Below, piece by piece: positions 28,701 through 38,300 of a stretch of 64,000 nt of DNA. The translations under genes were made by a program, and so were the position numbers. Positions within the stretch are counted from its first letter, which is position 1. Each line of letters opens with the position of its first letter. The DNA comes from Mycobacterium angelicum (GTDB lineage Bacteria > Actinomycetota > Actinomycetes > Mycobacteriales > Mycobacteriaceae): the NCBI RefSeq assembly GCF_002086155.1, contig NZ_MVHE01000019.1:1-64000 (forward strand). The letters are read 5' to 3'. A model generated the notes under the pieces. That model was not told where the DNA came from and did no database searches. It saw nothing but the letters and a program-made list of their open reading frames with translations.

Positions 28701-31700
28701 TCGGCAACGACGTCGAGCATGTCGCCCACCAGATCCATGTTCACCGAGACCTCCACAGGTTCGGCGGGCATGCGAGCCGCCGGCTGCGCCGGCATCACAG
28801 CGGGCATTGGGGGAGGTGGAATAACCTCTGCGACTAGCGGTTTCAATGATGCAGGGCTTGGCGCTGCGGTGGTTTGCGCGTCTTGGGCAGAACTCGCCGG
28901 TTGATCGTCGACCTGAGGCTTGCCGTAGTTGGCGCCGTTGATCCGCAAAGTCAGCTTGGGCTTTTGCCGGGTGCGTGGATCGTCGACCGTGTGGAAGTCA
29001 GTCCAGAGGGCGGCGAAATTCATCGGCACTCCCGCTGCCGCCAGCTGAGCAAGGCCAAGCCAGAGAGCGCGAATCCCATTCGTGCGCTTGCGATCAAGAG
29101 CGATGGCGTGGTGCGGCAGGCCCTCCAGGCACTTGTCCACCTGGTTGGTCAGCACACCGTCCGGGCCGACTTCCACGAACGTGCGCACACCGGCTACCCA
29201 CATCGACCGCACCTGCTCCACGAACCGAACCGGCTGGGCGATCTGCTGGGCCAGCGTCGCACGCATCGTGTCCGCATCACCGGCGTAGGGCCTTGCGGTC
29301 GAATTTGCATATACCGGGACGGCTGGTGCATCGAAGGGGATTTCAGACAAATAGGTTCTGAAGGGCACCGAGCACCCAGCGACGATGTCGGAATGGAACG
29401 CAGTGGCTACGTTCAATTGCGTCGAATTGATGCCAATCGCAGACAGTCTGCGCACGGCCTCCGCGATCGCATCCGCGGTGCCGGACAGGATGACTTGCGT
29501 TGGACTGTTGTGGTTGGCGATCACGACCGAGTGCCCCCACTGGTCAAGCAGCGCACCAACTATCTCGCAAGGCGCCGAAACCGCACACATTGTCCCGGCC
29601 GTGTCGCGGGCCGCCTCGGCCATGAGGGCACCACGCTTGCGGGCTATGCGAAGTGCCGCCTCGTCGTCGAACACCCCCGCGGCACACAACGCCACGACCT
29701 CCCCGAAGCTGTGCCCAGCCACAGTGACGGGCTTGATGTCCAGGGCGCGAACGATCTGCAGCAGGCTCAGACTGTGCGCACCGATGGCAGGCTGCGCCCA
29801 TTCGGTGCTGGTCAGCATGGTGGCTTGTGCTGCGCGGTCCTGTTCGCTGAAAGCGGTCTTGGGCCATACGATCCGGTGCAGATCGCAGGCCGCGTCCAGC
29901 AGCGAGGCGCGAGCGGTCTCCCACGGGGCGAGTGCCGCCTCGAACAGTTGCGGGATGTCGGCGCCCATACCCACGTATTGGCTGCCCTGGCCCGGAAACA
30001 ACAATGCGACCGGCCCGCTCTGCTGCGCGGAATAGAAATACCCCTTCGGAGAGGAAAACTGTGCCGCGGTGGTCCCGTCGGCGAGCCTGCCCGCAGCTTC
30101 ATCGAGCATCGAACGAAGACTCGCGCAATCGTCGGCGACCAGAGCCAAGCGGTGTTGCCGGCCGGGGTCATAACTGGCTTGGGTCTGCTGGGCGAGGTAG
30201 CGCAGCATGTCGTTGTCGTCCACCAGCGAGGCTGACAAGCGAGTCGCCTCGCCGGCCAGGGCGGCGGCCGTGGCAGCGCCCAGCAGCACGAGTTCGGACT
30301 TCCAGGAGCGGTGGCGCCTGGCGTGGCTTCCGCCGCCGGTGTACTCCTCGAGCGTCACATGAAAGTTCGTGCCGCCGAAGCCGAACGAACTGACCGATGC
30401 GCGGCGTGGCGCCCCGTCTTCGGCAATCCATGGCCGTGACTGCGTGGAGAGGTAAAACGGTGAGCTGTCCATGTCGAGGGCAGGGTTGGGCTGGTCCACT
30501 TTGATCGTCGGCGGCAGCGTCTTGTGGTGCAGCGCCATCACGGCCTTGAACAGTCCGCAAGCGCCTGAAGCGGCCTTTGTATGACCCACTTGCGATTTCA
30601 CCGAGCCGAGCGCACACCACTGTCGGTCTTGCCGTCCGGAGAGGTCGAAAACCTCGCGAAGTGCCGAAAACTCCGCGAGATCACCGGCTTTGGTTCCCGT
30701 CCCGTGCGCCTCCAGCAGCCCGACGGTTTCCGGGCCGTAACCGGCGGCCTCGTAAGCCCGGCGCAACGCCTTAGCCTGTCCCTGCGCGCTCGGCGCATAG
30801 ATGCTTTTCGCGCGGCCGTCCGACGACGTGCCCATCCCGCGGATCACGGCGTATATCGGGTCGCCGTCTCGCTCGGCATCGTCCAGACGCTTCAGCGCCA
30901 TCATCGCGAGCCCCTCGCCGAGCATCGTGCCGTCCGCCTGGTCGGAGAAGGGCCGGCAGTCCCCGGATGGCGACAGCGCGGTGACCTTGGCGAAGCACAT
31001 GAACATGAGGATGTCGTTGAGGGCATCGACCCCGCCGGTGATCACCATGTCCGAGTCGCCCAGATACAGCTCATTGAGGGCGATTGAAACGGCCGCAAGG
31101 GAGCTAGCGCAGGCGGCGTCTACGACGCAGTTCGTGCCACCCAGATCGAATCGGTTTGCGATGCGCCCCGCAACGACGTTACCCAGTAGTCCCGGGAAAG
31201 TGTTCTCCTGCCACGGCGTATACGCGGCCGCGATCTGTTGATTGAACGACTCGATCTGGTCGCCCGCTATCCCGGCACCGCGAAGTGCCCTCTCCCACAC
31301 GGGAGCCTGTAGCCGGCCTGACATGTGGGCGACCATCTCGGTGGCACTGGCGACGCCGAGAACCACTGATACGCGTTCCCGGTCGACCCGCGAGAGGTCC
31401 GCTCCCGCAACGTCTTCCAGGACCTGCCTGGCAACCGCTAGGGCGAGCAGTTGCGCGGTGTCGGTGGCCGGCGCAACGTTGGGCGGGATTCCGAATTCGG
31501 CGGGGGAGAAGTCGACATAGGGAAGGAAGCCGCCACGCTGGGCATACATCTTGTCCGGCGTGCCCAGTCCCGGGTCGTAGTAATCGTCAACACGCCAGTG
31601 CGATTCGGGAATGTCGGACAGAAGATCCGCGCCGTCGACGATGTTGCGCCAAAAGTGCTCGGCGTCGGGCGAATTGGGGAATAGGGCGCTAACGCCGACC

Positions 31701-31735
31701 ACGGCGATGGGGGGGCGGCTAGACATGTTCGGCAT
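25790..31735 (-). CDS. PUFA-type synthase subunit PfaA-like: KS-AT-ACP-ACP-KR-DH
   Basis: About 1981 residues; start ATG 31735 (MPNMSSRPPIAVVG) or the ATG nine bases later, since neither has a strong ribosome-binding site. Domains: KS 5-455 (Cys209, His344, His385); malonyl-type acyltransferase ~575-880 (P-G-Q-G-S-Q, G-H-S-F-G with Ser676, A-F-H-S); two near-identical acyl carrier domains (L-G-I-D-S-I-K-R, Ser1035 and Ser1152); ketoreductase ~1420-1700 (G-G-A-R-G-V, catalytic Tyr in G-D-Y-A-M-A-N); and a C-terminal dehydratase ~1725-1980 with L-V-D-H-R-V-R-Q, where Q takes the usual G position. This is the PfaA/Pfa2 architecture. The carrier domains need a phosphopantetheinyl transferase, not in the window. 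It stops 34 bases before pfaC starts. Confidence 0.93.
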   Translation of the reverse strand: MPNMSSRPPIAVVGVSALFPNSPDAEHFWRNIVDGADLLSDIPESHWRVDDYYDPGLGTPDKMYAQRGGFLPYVDFSPAEFGIPPNVAPATDTAQLLALAVARQVLEDVAGADLSRVDRERVSVVLGVASATEMVAHMSGRLQAPVWERALRGAGIAGDQIESFNQQIAAAYTPWQENTFPGLLGNVVAGRIANRFDLGGTNCVVDAACASSLAAVSIALNELYLGDSDMVITGGVDALNDILMFMCFAKVTALSPSGDCRPFSDQADGTMLGEGLAMMALKRLDDAERDGDPIYAVIRGMGTSSDGRAKSIYAPSAQGQAKALRRAYEAAGYGPETVGLLEAHGTGTKAGDLAEFSALREVFDLSGRQDRQWCALGSVKSQVGHTKAASGACGLFKAVMALHHKTLPPTIKVDQPNPALDMDSSPFYLSTQSRPWIAEDGAPRRASVSSFGFGGTNFHVTLEEYTGGGSHARRHRSWKSELVLLGAATAAALAGEATRLSASLVDDNDMLRYLAQQTQASYDPGRQHRLALVADDCASLRSMLDEAAGRLADGTTAAQFSSPKGYFYSAQQSGPVALLFPGQGSQYVGMGADIPQLFEAALAPWETARASLLDAACDLHRIVWPKTAFSEQDRAAQATMLTSTEWAQPAIGAHSLSLLQIVRALDIKPVTVAGHSFGEVVALCAAGVFDDEAALRIARKRGALMAEAARDTAGTMCAVSAPCEIVGALLDQWGHSVVIANHNSPTQVILSGTADAIAEAVRRLSAIGINSTQLNVATAFHSDIVAGCSVPFRTYLSEIPFDAPAVPVYANSTARPYAGDADTMRATLAQQIAQPVRFVEQVRSMWVAGVRTFVEVGPDGVLTNQVDKCLEGLPHHAIALDRKRTNGIRALWLGLAQLAAAGVPMNFAALWTDFHTVDDPRTRQKPKLTLRINGANYGKPQVDDQPASSAQDAQTTAAPSPASLKPLVAEVIPPPPMPAVMPAQPAARMPAEPVEVSVNMDLVGDMLDVVAEKTGYPVEILDLSMALEADLGIDSIKRVEILSAVQQRVPSLPDMEASAMAGLTTLQEIVDYLAPLSKPIGHSTNGNGQRNGTAVLEKPPSPPNGSAVPEKPAGVDTDLVSDMLDVVAEKTGYPVEILDLSMALEADLGIDSIKRVEILSAVQQRVPSLPDMEASAMAGLTTLQEIVDYLAPLSKPMSHSANGNGQHNGATLIERGDRLPFELTGRPIARYTVRAIAAPACGMGIAGLHEADRLEIVGGETAVAAALADILRTHGISAVVVAQASADSTCILHLGGLASAQSRDEAVAVNRLVFADALRIAPRMESGGGVFVTVQDTGGTFGLLSDAGSRAWAGGVAALTRTVALEWPGTHAKAIDIDTTKQSPRQIAEQIAMEILAGGPEFEVGLGSEHGRVTVVAEESRVTGRLARLDHRDVIVVSGGARGVTAAAVIALAKQTQAGFVVIGRSELGDEPPAARGLRTAAELKRALLAEAQRTGAKPTPRQLEQQVRRVQADREIRATIAAVEAAGSRVIYRAIDVRDRTEVCSMLDRVRTDVGPITAVVHGAGVLADARMSRKSTDQFDQVFGTKVDGLSALLEATAADRLKAILLFSSVSAHRGNVGQGDYAMANEVLNQVALAEQTRRGPSCLVRSLGWGPWEAGMVTPALKAVFESRGITPIPVEDGACAFVAEALDSQTRDAHVVLGGALIPGGLPDRLPESGRLVRVAAHAAQQPYLVDHRVRQQVVLPVVQVAEWFVRAAQGCLPGQQVVRLRDLRVLRGIVLPNFTDAGDAFVVRCVPIENTPRRLQLALLDTAGVVRYSATAELGAGNHNTPGVESCCATAQCSTEQQSFYGEGRLFHGPAFQVIERVSWREPSGATAQLHGLDQAGWPHQCWATDPAALDGCLQLGFLWGLMRTGRRMLPLQIQQIIRYRPGPTDGTLYCHLDNGESNDNRIVFDLRLTDAGGSAIAEFKRVEMYAYGD
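28104..28741 (-). repeat. Tandem duplication encoding the two acyl carrier domains
   Basis: Segments 28104-28390 and 28455-28741 repeat with a period of 351 bases and are nearly identical in DNA, giving two carrier domains that are the same residue for residue over about 60 positions around L-G-I-D-S-I-K-R. They are joined by Pro/Asn/Gly-rich linkers. Such tandem carrier arrays are typical of PUFA synthases. Two is at the low end for that family. The near identity implies recent duplication or ongoing homogenisation. Confidence 0.9.
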
Positions 31736-31812
31736 TCGCTTTCGTTGTTGGTGATGAATTGGACATCGATCTGACGCTTGTGTCCTCACCACTCGGTGGC
31801 TCGGCGACCATT

Positions 31813-33465
31813 TCAGCTGCCTTCGTCGACCGATAGCCGGCGTGGTGTAAAGCGAAATGCGTTGGGAGGAACTGGAACTCCGCAGGTGCGCGCCTGCTGT
31901 GCCCGGGTGACCTGTGCGGCCCCTTCGAGCAGGTTGAGGGCAACTTGAACAACCTCACGCTGCTCAGGCGGTTCCAGGAAGCTGTCCCGCACCCAGCTGT
32001 TGAAGGCACCCATTGCGGGCCCGCACCAGATTTGATAGTCGAGCGTGCGGCGGGTTTCGCCGCCGATCGCCCACCGGCTCGATTTGCCCAGGTACCAGCG
32101 GAACAGCAGCGCCATCTGGAATTTCGGATCCCGCGCGGCCAGCTCGAGGACCGCGGCATCACGATGCAGCCAGAACTGTTCGGTCTGCGACCAGACCTCT
32201 TCGACGCTCTGGCCGAAGATCTTCTCCAGGTCTCGGCGCTGCTCGCCGACGATCGCATCGAGAGCCGGCTTGCTGACGTACAGCTCGTAGAGTTTCTTGG
32301 CGCGTGGCCCAAACATGCTGCCGCGCTTGAGTACTTGCAGATCGACGCCGAGTTCGAACATGTCGGCGGCGGGAGCCATCATGACATCCGCGATGCCGAC
32401 GTCGGCCAGAAGTTTGCGTCCTTGCTCAGACAGCCCGGACTCTATGCAGGCTTGATTCACCGAGCCCGTCATGACATAGCCGGCGCCCATGGCGAACGCA
32501 CCCGCAACCGATTGGGGCGTGCCCAGCCCGCCCGCAGCGCCGACCCGCACCGGTCTCGATAGCCGGTGTTGCGCGGCGAGAGTGTCACGCAGCGTGATGA
32601 TTTCGGATAGCAGCGCGGGCAACGGCCTGTTGTCGGTGTGCCCGCCGCTGTCTGCTTCGACGGTGATGTCCTCGGCCACCGCTACATGCCGCGCGAGTTC
32701 GGCCTCCCGGTGGGTCAGCTTGCCCGACTCCACCAGCGCGGACACGATCGCCGGTGGCGCTGGCGTCATGAATTGACAGGCGACTTCGGGGCGGGAGATC
32801 TTGGCGAAGACGCTGTTCTTCCGGACGACGTGGCCCGCCGGATCGGTCGACAGACCGTGCAGTGCATAGTGCACGACCGAGGGGGTGATCCTCATGAAGG
32901 CGGAGGCTTCGACCTTGCGGACACCCCGGGAGATGAAGAGTTCGGCCACCCGGTTTTCCAGCGCCGCTTCATTGGGCGAATGGATGAGATTGGCGCCCCA
33001 GACGCGACCGGCGGTTGCCGAAAGTCCGTCCTCGATCGTCGACAATGCCTGCTCCACATGGGGATAGGACAGACCGCCGGCCCCGAAGAAGCCCAGCATT
33101 CCCGCCTTGGCCATCGCGATCACCAACCTCGGCGTGGCGATTCCATTGGCCATCGACCCGGTCAGGTAGGGAAAGCGCACCCCATGGGCCGCGCAGAAGG
33201 TCCGGTCCCCAAGCCACTCCGGATATATCGGCGGCAGCGTGCCGAGCAGGGTGCTTCGCCGGGATGCCGCCGATCCATCACCGGCCGCAGTCAAACCGAG
33301 TTGGCCGCTCTGGTCGTCCAGTAGGACCTGCACCGGCTGACGGAAGCAGCCAATGATTCGCACCAGCTCGTCGGCGCCAAATGCGGTACCCGTCGGGCCC
33401 GGTCGCCGTCCGCCCGGTGCGGGTTCGGCCGAGAGCAGCTGACTGGCGCTGGAACCCTGGTTCAT
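31813..33465 (-). CDS. PfaD-like trans-acting enoyl reductase (FMN, nitronate monooxygenase fold)
   Basis: 550 residues from ATG 33465, with GGGAAGG about 9 bases upstream. It carries the PfaD-type sequence Y-L-T-G-S-M-A-N-G-I-A, then G-F-F-G-A-G-G-L near residue 130, and G-A-A-G-G-L-G-T-P and G-A-G-Y-V-M-T-G-S-V-N-Q for FMN phosphate binding. The C-terminal helical extension (~380-540) is characteristic of PfaD and of trans-AT polyketide ER partners. It reduces selected enoyl intermediates on the synthase and so sets where double bonds remain. It is first in the operon pfaD-pfaA-pfaC, the order of the myxobacterial pfa1-pfa2-pfa3 set as I recall it. There are 77 bases before the pfaA-like gene. 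Confidence 0.92.
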   Translation of the reverse strand: MNQGSSASQLLSAEPAPGGRRPGPTGTAFGADELVRIIGCFRQPVQVLLDDQSGQLGLTAAGDGSAASRRSTLLGTLPPIYPEWLGDRTFCAAHGVRFPYLTGSMANGIATPRLVIAMAKAGMLGFFGAGGLSYPHVEQALSTIEDGLSATAGRVWGANLIHSPNEAALENRVAELFISRGVRKVEASAFMRITPSVVHYALHGLSTDPAGHVVRKNSVFAKISRPEVACQFMTPAPPAIVSALVESGKLTHREAELARHVAVAEDITVEADSGGHTDNRPLPALLSEIITLRDTLAAQHRLSRPVRVGAAGGLGTPQSVAGAFAMGAGYVMTGSVNQACIESGLSEQGRKLLADVGIADVMMAPAADMFELGVDLQVLKRGSMFGPRAKKLYELYVSKPALDAIVGEQRRDLEKIFGQSVEEVWSQTEQFWLHRDAAVLELAARDPKFQMALLFRWYLGKSSRWAIGGETRRTLDYQIWCGPAMGAFNSWVRDSFLEPPEQREVVQVALNLLEGAAQVTRAQQARTCGVPVPPNAFRFTPRRLSVDEGS

Positions 33466-33896
33466 CGTTTCCGCACCTTCCCTGCGACCTGTTGATCACA
33501 AATGCGATGGCGGAGCCGCGAGCCGATCGAGAGGCCTCGATAACCGCTTCGCACAACGAGATACGTATCCGATGGCGTGCGTTGGCGAAGGCAGCTGCCT
33601 GGACAACGAATCCGCAGCCGGTAAGCCGCGACCACGGACAGAGCCAGGCGAAAGCTTGCAGAAGGTGCGTGGCATGACCGATTGGCGTGGCAATTCGCCC
33701 GTGAGATTTGGGCCGCCTGGTATTTCCATGATTCCAATATCGGATTCGTCTTGTATAGATCCTTAACGAATCCTGCGTGCTCTGACCGTTCGCCTGTTCA
33801 GGGCCGTTGGCGCCGTCGCCCCAAAACCGGGTTCTACGCCCCAAACATGTTGGCGTGCAACGGAAAAGGGCCAGGGAGTTCGCGCCTTACCGGGTG
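33466..33896 (-). promoter_or_regulatory. Putative pfa operon promoter region with 8-bp inverted repeat
   Basis: 431 bases between the EmbR-like gene stop and pfaD, both on the minus strand. Read on that strand, TATACA (33752-33757) is a fair -10. Its -35 position is poor, but an inverted repeat GGATTCGT (33742-33749) / ACGAATCC (33766-33773) brackets the -10, with one arm near the -35. That is where an activator would bind a weak promoter. This would leave a leader of about 280 bases. Small frames in the leader lack motifs. The promoter assignment is inference; the repeat is directly visible. Confidence 0.35.
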
Positions 33897-35051
33897 CTAC
33901 TGGTCGGTAACGGGTTCATGGGAGGTGGTTTCGAAGATCAACTGGTGTTCGGTTATGCCGATCCGGTCACCGTCGCTCAGGGTGGTGCTGGCAAGGATGC
34001 GTCGCCCGGAAACGTAGACGCCGTTGGCCGATCGCAAGTCGACTATCACGAAGCTGGAACCGGTGTCGACGAGCGCGGCGTGGTGACGGCTCACTTTGGC
34101 GCCGGACAGGGTGATGTCATTGTCCGGGCTGCGTCCTATACGGGTGGTGGTGGCGGCCAGTCGATACGTACGTTGGTTCGCGTCGCGCAGTAGGGGGCCG
34201 CGAGTGGTGCCCGAAGGCGCCGGCGGGTACTCCGACAGGGTTCTGAGGGTGTCGTCAGCGTTCGATTGCGCGGCCTTGCGCATATCAAGCGGCCGCTGGC
34301 TGAGGATTCGTTCGTATAGCGCACGCACTTTGGGTCCGGGGTCGACGCCGAGGTCGTCGGCGAGGTTATCCCTAAGCCTGTGATAGGCATCGAGCGCATC
34401 CGATTGGCGGTCGTCCAGGTAGTAAGCGGTGATCAGCTGCGCCCAAAGCGCCTCTCGGTAAGGGTGGTCGATTGTCAGGCTTTCGAGCTCACCGATCAAA
34501 GAACGGGGTCGCCCGCAAGCAATTTCCACTTCGGCTCGAGCGATGTGTGTGACGATCTTTTCCTCGACCAGTCCCATTTGAAACGCGTCGACGAAATTGA
34601 AGTCGCGCAGGTCATCCAGAACCGGACCACGCCACTCGGCAAGCGCGGCCGAGAAGTGTTCACTGGCCTGCTCGAATCTCGCCTCCGCGGCGGCTCGCAC
34701 ACCGGCCGTCTTTTCGGCCGCGAACCGGCCGAGGTCGTAGTGCATGTCGGGGACTGCGAGCCGGTAGCCGGGCGGTGCGCTGGCCAACAGGGCGCGGGTT
34801 TCGACACCGGCGCCCGCCAACAGCCGACGCAGATTCGAAACATATGAGGACAGCGTGGCTCTGGCTCCGGCAGGAGGTCCCTGCTCCCACGCTGCGCCCG
34901 TCAGCGCATCGACGCTGACCGGTCGATTGCGATTGATCAGCAGCATCGCCAGCACTGCGCGTTGCTTAGGGGTACCCAACGGTACAGCTGTACCGTTGAT
35001 ACTCATCTCCAATGGCCCGAGGACGCCGAACTGGACATCGTCTTGCGCCAT
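33897..35051 (-). CDS. EmbR-like SARP transcriptional regulator with FHA domain
   Basis: 384 residues from ATG 35051 (MAQDDVQFGVLGPLEM); a GTG at 35072 would add seven. Residues 5-95 are an OmpR/SARP-type winged helix (G-T-P-K-Q-R-A-V-L-A-M-L), ~100-260 a bacterial transcriptional activation domain, and ~285-380 an FHA domain with I-G-R, S-R-H-H and S-A-N-G, the phospho-threonine-binding residues. Similarity to M. tuberculosis EmbR runs along the whole length. EmbR is phosphorylated by PknH and binds it through FHA. Here the gene sits between a PUFA-type operon and three kinase genes, so it is the obvious candidate regulator of the synthase. It is probably a paralogue, as the emb locus is not present. 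Confidence 0.92.
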   Translation of the reverse strand: MAQDDVQFGVLGPLEMSINGTAVPLGTPKQRAVLAMLLINRNRPVSVDALTGAAWEQGPPAGARATLSSYVSNLRRLLAGAGVETRALLASAPPGYRLAVPDMHYDLGRFAAEKTAGVRAAAEARFEQASEHFSAALAEWRGPVLDDLRDFNFVDAFQMGLVEEKIVTHIARAEVEIACGRPRSLIGELESLTIDHPYREALWAQLITAYYLDDRQSDALDAYHRLRDNLADDLGVDPGPKVRALYERILSQRPLDMRKAAQSNADDTLRTLSEYPPAPSGTTRGPLLRDANQRTYRLAATTTRIGRSPDNDITLSGAKVSRHHAALVDTGSSFVIVDLRSANGVYVSGRRILASTTLSDGDRIGITEHQLIFETTSHEPVTDQ

Positions 35052-35368
35052 CGACTCTCTGGTCCCTCCCACCTATCCGGTAGTACTAGTGCCCATTTTG
35101 AGGGCGCCGCGAGACTTTCGCATAGGATTTCTGAATACTCACCGCGTGTCGGCCAGCGCTAATAAGTCTGGGATCGTCGGGTGCTGCGCGGTAGCCATTC
35201 TTGCCGAGTCGCACGGACATTCTCGGCGCATCGCGAAATGCGCGATGTGGCATTCCCGTGAAACGCCTAAAAGCCTTGTTTGTGCGGGTTTGATTTCGTT
35301 ACGAGTTGAGTGCCGCGGTTCGACGGGATGCCGCATTCACATCGGCCCATACCGAAACCGGGTGGTTG
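35052..35368. promoter_or_regulatory. Region between kinase 1 and the EmbR-like gene, with 7-bp hairpin
   Basis: 317 bases. It should contain the EmbR-like promoter on the minus strand. CATCGCG (35229-35235) and CGCGATG (35241-35247) form a perfect 7-bp inverted repeat with a 5-base loop. It could be an operator or a weak terminator of kinase 1, and no T-run follows. Nothing coding is convincing. Confidence 0.35.
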
Positions 35369-38300
35369 TCAGTCGTCTTCGGCGAGCGCGAAAGTTGCTG
35401 CCTGATCGAAGCTCATCGCGTCGCCTTGGCGCCAGGCGGCGTCGAACTCCTCGGGGCTGAGCTGTTCGCGGGCGCGCCGTTCACATTCGTCGTGCCAGTC
35501 GCCTACCTGGGTGAAGATGCCCGTCGAGGCGCCGCACGCGCGACATACCGCGGCGGCGGCTGCCATCAGGACGACCGCACGGTGCGGGTCGTCGCAGGAT
35601 CCCGCAACCCAGGCAATCACCGCCAACATGGGCGCACCGGTCCACGGGTCGTTGATGCGCTGGGTCAATTCAAGACATTGCCTTAGCGGCTGTTGGGCGA
35701 GTTGCACCTCACCGCGCCGCCACCGGTTCATCCCGACAAACGCCAACGCACGCGACCGTTGCACTGCGTCGCCGACGGCATCGGCGAGGGCGAGCGCCTG
35801 TTCGAACCAACTCAGTGCCTGATCGTTGTCGTCGGCTGTTTGGGCCATCCAGCCCAGCATCATCATCGACAGAACCCGCACCTCGTAGGCGTCGGGTGCA
35901 TTCAGAGCCTGGTGATAGCAGTCGCGCGCGTGCGCGAGGTCGCCCCGGAGTATGCACGCGAACCCATCGGCGACGTCGATTCGAGCTCTTATCTTCGGAT
36001 TGTCCAGCCCTTGAAGCAGGTCGCGTGCCTCGGCCACCCGGGCCGCGGTCGCGTCCAGGTTGCCTTGTATGGCGGTGATGTGTACCGCTTCGCAGAGCAG
36101 GTCGATCCTGGCCGCCGGGGGCTCCTGCGCCGTCGCCGACAGCGCCATTTCCACCCAGTGGCGCGCGTCGCTGAGCATTCCGCAAGTGGTCCACATGGGG
36201 CGCAGGGCGGCGATCATTGCCACGGTGCTGGCAGGGATTTCGGACAGGGTGAATCCCAGGGCTTCGCGCAGGTTGGGCATTTCATCGGTGAGGCGGTGAT
36301 ACCACTGGATTTGGTGTGGTCCCCACCATTCGGTGTGGACCTGGTTGAGCAGTTGTTCATACCAGGTGGCGTGACGTCGGCGCAGCGCGTGATATTCGGC
36401 GTCGGACAGGCGCTCGCGGCCGTATTGGCGCACGGTGTCCAAGAGCCGGAAGCGCACGGCCGTGTCGTGGTCGATGCGAATCAGGATGGATTTGTCCACC
36501 AGCGCACACAATTGATCCAGGCACTGGGTCAGGGTGTCGTCTGCCGTGCTACCCGGGGCGTCGTCGCCTTCGGTGCTTTCCATGCTGAGGTGGTGGGCGG
36601 CGGGTAGGTCGAAGCTGCCGGCGAAGACCGATAGTTGGGCCCAAAGCTGTTGTTCGGCTTGGCTGCAACGTTCGTAGCTCCAGTCGATGCAGCAGGTCAG
36701 GGATTGTTGGCGGGTGGGTGCGCCGCGTCGTCCGCGGTTGAGCAGGGTGTAGCTGCGTGCGAGGTCGTCTGCGATGTGGTCGAGCGATAGGGCGCGAAGG
36801 CGTACGGCGGCCAGTTCGATGGCCAGGGGTACTCCTTCTAGTTGGGTGCAGATGCGGGCCACGGCGGGGCCGTTGTGGGCGGTTAGGGCGAAGCCGGGGA
36901 CCGCGGCGCGGGCGCGTTCGACGAACAAGGTGATGGCGTCGTAGTCGGCCAGCGCGGAGAGGTTGAGGTCGTCGTCGGCGGTGGGGTAGGTCAGCGGGGC
37001 CAGGGTCAGTACTGCCTCGCCGGCGATGTTGAGGACTTCGCGGCTGGTGGTGATGACGTGCAGGGCCGGGCATTCGCGCAGCAGGGTGTCGACGAGTTTT
37101 GCCGCATCGTCGATGAGGTGTTCGCAGGTGTCGAGCACCAGCAGTGCGTGGCGGGGCTGCAGGAATTGCCGGAGCACCTCAGCCATCGGCCGCCCGGAGT
37201 GATCGCGCAGCCCCAGGGCGGTGGCGACGGTTTCGGCGAGGAGGTCCCCGGCGTGCAGATCGCCCAGTTCCACCAGCCAGACGCCGTCGTCAAAGTGGGT
37301 GCCCAGTTCGGTGGCGGCGTGGGTGGCCAGGGTGGTTTTGCCGACACCGCCGATTCCGGTCAGGGTGACCAGCCGTGACTGCTCGAGCAGCTCGCGCAGT
37401 TGGGTCAACTCGCCGTGGCGGCCGACCACTCCGGCGGGCAGGGTCGGGACCCGCCGCGTGCTGGCCGCGCGCGCGGGCGCCGGGCGGGTGCCGGGTGGGG
37501 AGGTGTCGTCGCTGCTGTGCAGGGCCATCTCGTCAACCGCGAGGCCGCGCTGGCGCTGGATTTGTTGCAGCGCTTGGCCTAGTTCCAGTGCCGAGGGGCG
37601 GTCGGTGGGTTCGCGGGCCATGGCGTGTTCGACGACGGCGGCTAGGTCGGTGGGGATGTCGTGTTCGTTGAGTTCGGCCAGTGGTTGGCTGCTGATGCGG
37701 ATGAATTGGGCGATCATCTGTTCGCCGGCGCGGCGCTGGAAGGGGGCATGACCGGTCAGGGCGGGGAACAAGGTGGCGCCCAGGCTATAGACGTCTGAAG
37801 CCGCGGTGGGGGATTGGCCGGTGAGGATTTCGGGGGCGGTGAACGCCGGGGAGCCGGCCAGCGCGCCGGTCTCGGTGCGCAGGCCCGTTGCGGTGCGCGC
37901 GATGCCGAAGTCCCCTAATGCGGGTTCTCCGTAATCGGTGAGCAAGATGTTGGCCGGCTTGATATCGCGGTGCACGATGGCCACCCGGTGTGCTGATTCC
38001 ACGGCGCCGGCAATCTTGACCCCGACCCGCAATACTTCTTCGAATCCCAGCACGCCCAGGCGGGCGATACGGCCCTGCCAAGCACCTTGCCCGCAGTAGG
38101 GCATCACCAAAAACAAACGGCCGCTGGCGGTTTGGCCGACCTGTAGCACCGTCACGATACTGGGATGGCCGGTCAGCCGGGCCATTGCCTGCTGCTCACG
38201 AACAAAGCGGGCCCGATCATCGGCAAACTGAGCGGTCAGTACCTTGACCGCGACCACCCGCGCTAAAGCCTGCTGCACACAGCGATACACCACCCCAAGC

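Noticed and set aside
33462..33737. 91-codon and 77-codon minus-strand frames upstream of pfaD
   Set aside because: No ribosome-binding site, no motif, mutually overlapping; more likely leader sequence.
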